DNA of 6,213 nt from Thermoleophilia bacterium (lineage in GTDB: Bacteria > Actinomycetota > Thermoleophilia > Gaiellales > SKUG01): positions 1-6,213 of the forward strand of contig SKUG01000087.1 in the NCBI GenBank assembly GCA_007122215.1, read 5' to 3'. The position numbers were made by a program, and so were the translations under genes. Below are positions 4,319 through 6,213 of the stretch, one piece after another; the first letter of the stretch is position 1, and each line of letters opens with the position of its first letter. Under the pieces are notes generated by a model that was not told the origin of the DNA, made no database searches, and saw only the letters and a list, made by a program, of their open reading frames with translations.

Positions 4319-5281
4319 TCACGGCTCCCAGGTGGAGTCGATCGCCGCGTGAAGCTCCTGGGCGAGCGGCCCGTCGAGCAGCACGGTGGCCTCGCGCGAC
4401 TGGCGCCCGGCACTTCCGCGCAGCAGCCGCGGGTCGAGGTAGGCGGTGCTCACCAGCCCGGCCCCATCGGCAACCGCCAGCAGGCCGTGCAGCATCCGCC
4501 CCTCCCGGCGTGCCTCGCCCTTGTCGAGCGCCGTCACGGTCACGCCGGCCGCGCGTAGCTCCTCCAGCTCGTCCCCGTCGTACTCGTCCACGGTCACGAG
4601 CCGCACGTCGACGCCGCGGGTCGCGGCATCCATCAGCGCCCCGCGAGCCGTCTCGTCCCGCACGTGTCGGGAGACCACCGTCAGCTGCTCCTCGGCGCTG
4701 CCCAGCAGGTGGTCGATCGCAGCGGAGGCGTCGAGGACCCCCACGTAGGGCTCGTTGACGTAGATGCCGTGGGGGCGGGACTCCGCAGCGGCCTCCCGCA
4801 GCCAGGTGGGGTTCCCCGAGCGCGCCGCGCGCTGCAGGTTGCGCACCGCATCGGCCGCCGGGCCAAACACCTGCACCCCGGCCTCGATCCGCTGCAGCGA
4901 CGCGCTGGCGGCCACGTCCGTGCCGACGATCGCCGAGCGGTCGTCGATCGCCACGACCTTGGCGTGCTGCTTGCCGGGCTTGTCATGCCAGGCCTGGATG
5001 CTGATGCCGTCCTCGGGAAGTGCCGGAGGACGATGCTCGAGCTCGCGGGCATCGCCCATCACGTGGACGGCCACGCCCCGCTCCGCTGCGCCCGCGAGGG
5101 CTTCCATGGTGGGCTCGTGGGAGGTGCGGAAGATGTCGATCCAGACGCGACTGTCGGCGTCGTCGATCAGGCGGGTGACCTCGCCCAGGAGCACGTCTCC
5201 ACTGCCCACCACCAGCCGGGCCTCGTTCGAGTCGACGGCTGCGGGGAGGAATGGGTGTGCTGTGCTTGTGGGAATCTCCAT
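4319..5281 (-). CDS. Phospholipase D-superfamily protein with one degenerate HKD motif
   Basis: A 320-aa protein with the two-repeat PLD layout. The first repeat (about 20-140) has an intact HKD motif: KQHAKVVAIDDRSAIVGTD, with H106, K108, D113 and G120. It follows a typical strand/helix part (VWIDIFRTSHEPTMEALAGAAERGVAVHVM). The second repeat (about 175-315) has RMLHGLLAVADGAGLVSTAYLDPR: H265 and D272 are present but the Lys is Leu267. No signal peptide or membrane segment is seen. PLD enzymes hydrolyse or transfer phosphodiester bonds in phospholipids, cardiolipin synthesis or nucleic acids. One-and-a-half motifs could mean altered or weak activity, or catalysis by dimerisation. The substrate is unknown. 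ATG 5281 is the only good in-frame start; no Shine-Dalgarno is visible. The nearest promoter-like element is TATGAT, about 64 nt upstream. Confidence 0.82.
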   Translation of the reverse strand: MEIPTSTAHPFLPAAVDSNEARLVVGSGDVLLGEVTRLIDDADSRVWIDIFRTSHEPTMEALAGAAERGVAVHVMGDARELEHRPPALPEDGISIQAWHDKPGKQHAKVVAIDDRSAIVGTDVAASASLQRIEAGVQVFGPAADAVRNLQRAARSGNPTWLREAAAESRPHGIYVNEPYVGVLDASAAIDHLLGSAEEQLTVVSRHVRDETARGALMDAATRGVDVRLVTVDEYDGDELEELRAAGVTVTALDKGEARREGRMLHGLLAVADGAGLVSTAYLDPRLLRGSAGRQSREATVLLDGPLAQELHAAIDSTWEP

Positions 5282-5505
5282 GGAACGCGACTGCTGGCTC
5301 GCTGGCCCGTGGTTGCCGGGCCTCCGGGCGGTCCGTGTGACGTCATCATAGTGCGCGGGGCGCGCCTGCGCCGCCTGTCCGGCCGCCCGGCGGCCCGTCC
5401 GTCACGCCGTATGGCCGGTCCGGACCGCGTGCGAATCACACGGAGCCCGGTGGAGGTGCGGCCCGTCGGAAGGACGCTGTCGCTGCCGGATCCACGGCGG
5501 CGTGG
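5282..5505. other. Non-coding region between map and the PLD-like gene
   Basis: This 224-nt stretch holds no credible gene. It contains the TATGAT element; a 7-bp dyad GGCCGCC-c-GGCGGCC (5381-5395); a perfect 12-bp palindrome CGGTCCGGACCG (5416-5427); and a small hairpin CCACG-gcgg-CGTGG (5492-5505) touching the map stop, a weak terminator candidate. map and the PLD-like gene point the same way, but the gap argues for separate transcription. Confidence 0.5.
5345..5350 (-). promoter_or_regulatory. Candidate -10 hexamer for the PLD-like gene
   Basis: The minus strand reads TATGAT, matching TATAAT at 5 of 6 positions in otherwise GC-rich DNA. It would start transcription near 5338 and leave a leader of about 57 nt before ATG 5281. 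No recognisable -35 lies 16-18 nt upstream. The leader contains a small hairpin, GGCCCG-gcaacca-CGGGCC on the minus strand. Confidence 0.4.
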
Positions 5506-6213
5506 TCAGCTCGCTGCAGCGGTGGTGAGCGGCCGGCACCCGTCGTCGGTGACGACGACGGTGTGCTCGAACTGCGCACACCACGAGCCATCGACGGTGA
5601 CGGCCGTCCAGCCGTCGGTCAGGGTGCGGATGGCCGGGTCTCCCCAGGTCAGGATCGGCTCGATGGTGAACACCATGCCGGGCTCGAGCCGGAAGGACGC
5701 CATCACGTCCGGCACGTGCGGAACCGAGGGGGGGCCGTGGAAGGCGGTGCCGATGCCGTGCCCGCGGAAGGTATCCACGATTCGCATGCCACCACGCGTG
5801 GCCGCAGCCTCGGTGGCGACGCCGATCTCACCCACGACGCGCCCAGGCCCCACGGCAGCCATGCCGGCGTTGAGGGAGTCCAGCGCCACCTCCATCAGGC
5901 GGGCCGCGTGCGGTGCGAGCTCGCCCACACCGATGGTGATGCAGGCATCGGCGTGGATGCCGTCCCGCCACAGCGTGAGGTCGATCGAGAGCAGGTCGCC
6001 GTCGCTGAGCAGGGCCGGGCCCGGGATGCCATGGCAGGCGACCTCGTTGGGGGAGGTGCACAGCGATGCCGGGAAGCCGCGGTAGCCAAGCGTGCTGGGA
6101 TAGGCGCCGAGCCGGATGGCCTCGGCGTGGGCATGGGCATCGAGCTCTGCGGTGGCCGTGCCAGGTCGTGACATCTGCGCGAGCTCGGCGAGGATGCGGG
6201 CGACCTCCGAGCC
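5506..6213 (-). CDS. map: Type I methionine aminopeptidase, 5' end outside window
   Basis: The visible part is 235 residues and open at the window edge: codons upstream of Met 6174 read GSEVARILAELAQ, aligning with the N-terminal helix of Map (AGRLAAEVLEMI). Met 6174 is therefore internal, and perhaps 20-25 residues are missing. The enzyme removes the initiator Met from nascent proteins in the cytosol. All five metal ligands are present (numbered in the visible fragment): D78 in SIDLT, D89 in DGIHADA, H152 in GHGIG, E185 in TIEP and E216 in QFEHT. H61 in CHGIP matches the catalytic His79 of E. coli. FHGPP replaces the usual FHEEP/FHEPP, a mild change. There is no zinc-finger extension in the visible part. 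The gene is essential in bacteria with a single copy; copy number here is unknown. Confidence 0.95.
   Translation of the reverse strand, partial: GSEVARILAELAQMSRPGTATAELDAHAHAEAIRLGAYPSTLGYRGFPASLCTSPNEVACHGIPGPALLSDGDLLSIDLTLWRDGIHADACITIGVGELAPHAARLMEVALDSLNAGMAAVGPGRVVGEIGVATEAAATRGGMRIVDTFRGHGIGTAFHGPPSVPHVPDVMASFRLEPGMVFTIEPILTWGDPAIRTLTDGWTAVTVDGSWCAQFEHTVVVTDDGCRPLTTAAAS

Noticed and set aside
5433..5436. A third GAAT on the + strand (GCGAATCAC) as a sigma-H promoter
   Set aside because: There is no AGGA 21-22 nt upstream and no + strand gene downstream.
4664..6085. A 473-codon + strand frame antisense to the PLD-like gene and map
   Set aside because: Antisense to two recognisable protein families; no motif of its own.
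6172..6174. ATG at 6174 as the start of methionine aminopeptidase
   Set aside because: In-frame codons upstream to the window edge encode the conserved N-terminal helix of Map, so the true start is outside the window.
1..6213. CRISPR array, insertion sequence, prophage or toxin-antitoxin module
   Set aside because: No regularly spaced repeats, transposase, integrase, terminal repeats or paired small toxin-like genes were seen; composition is even throughout.

Overview
This window looks like chromosomal DNA from a high-GC actinobacterium. It has strong G/C third-position bias, GTG starts, very little AT-rich DNA and an actinobacterial-style tRNA-Thr with a U discriminator. A SigH-type sigma factor in such a genome suggests a deep lineage such as Thermoleophilia or Rubrobacteria (Solirubrobacter/Patulibacter-like). 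That placement is inference; no taxonomic marker in the window settles it.

Layout. Positions 1-1507 (+) hold the 3' end of an rlmB-type 23S rRNA methyltransferase, a YacP/Rae1-like NYN-domain nuclease overlapping it by 4 nt, and, after a 224-nt leader, a sigma factor very similar to Bacillus SigH. This is the rlmB-yacP-sigH order known from Firmicutes. The rpmG-secE-nusG genes that follow sigH in Bacillus are absent. Instead there is a 14-TM DHA2-type MFS exporter (1614-3167, +), apparently leaderless, whose stop codon lies inside a tRNA-Thr(UGU) gene (3158-3230, +). A small GRAM/PH-like protein (3245-3667, -) converges on the tRNA. It is divergent from a small acidic lipoprotein (3795-4244, +). 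The lipoprotein converges, across two tandem hairpins, on a phospholipase D-superfamily protein with one intact and one degenerate HKD motif (4319-5281, -). A 224-nt non-coding stretch with palindromes follows, then type I methionine aminopeptidase (5506-6213, -), whose 5' end is outside the window.

Most interesting signal. Two places on the + strand match the Bacillus sigma-H promoter pattern (AGGA in the -35, GAAT in the -10, 21-22 nt apart): one directly downstream of yacP in the sigH leader, the other directly upstream of the lipoprotein. Both share GGCGAAT at the -10. The sigma factor encoded here keeps the Bacillus SigH -10 and -35 reading segments almost unchanged. The simplest model is an autoregulated SigH whose promoter specificity has persisted in a high-GC background, with the lipoprotein as a local regulon member. 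This is inferred from sequence and is testable.

The sigH leader also holds a dyad at the predicted +1, an imperfect 20-bp repeat of a segment inside yacP, and a 36-codon upstream reading frame whose stop overlaps the sigH start. No CRISPR array, insertion sequence or prophage gene was seen.
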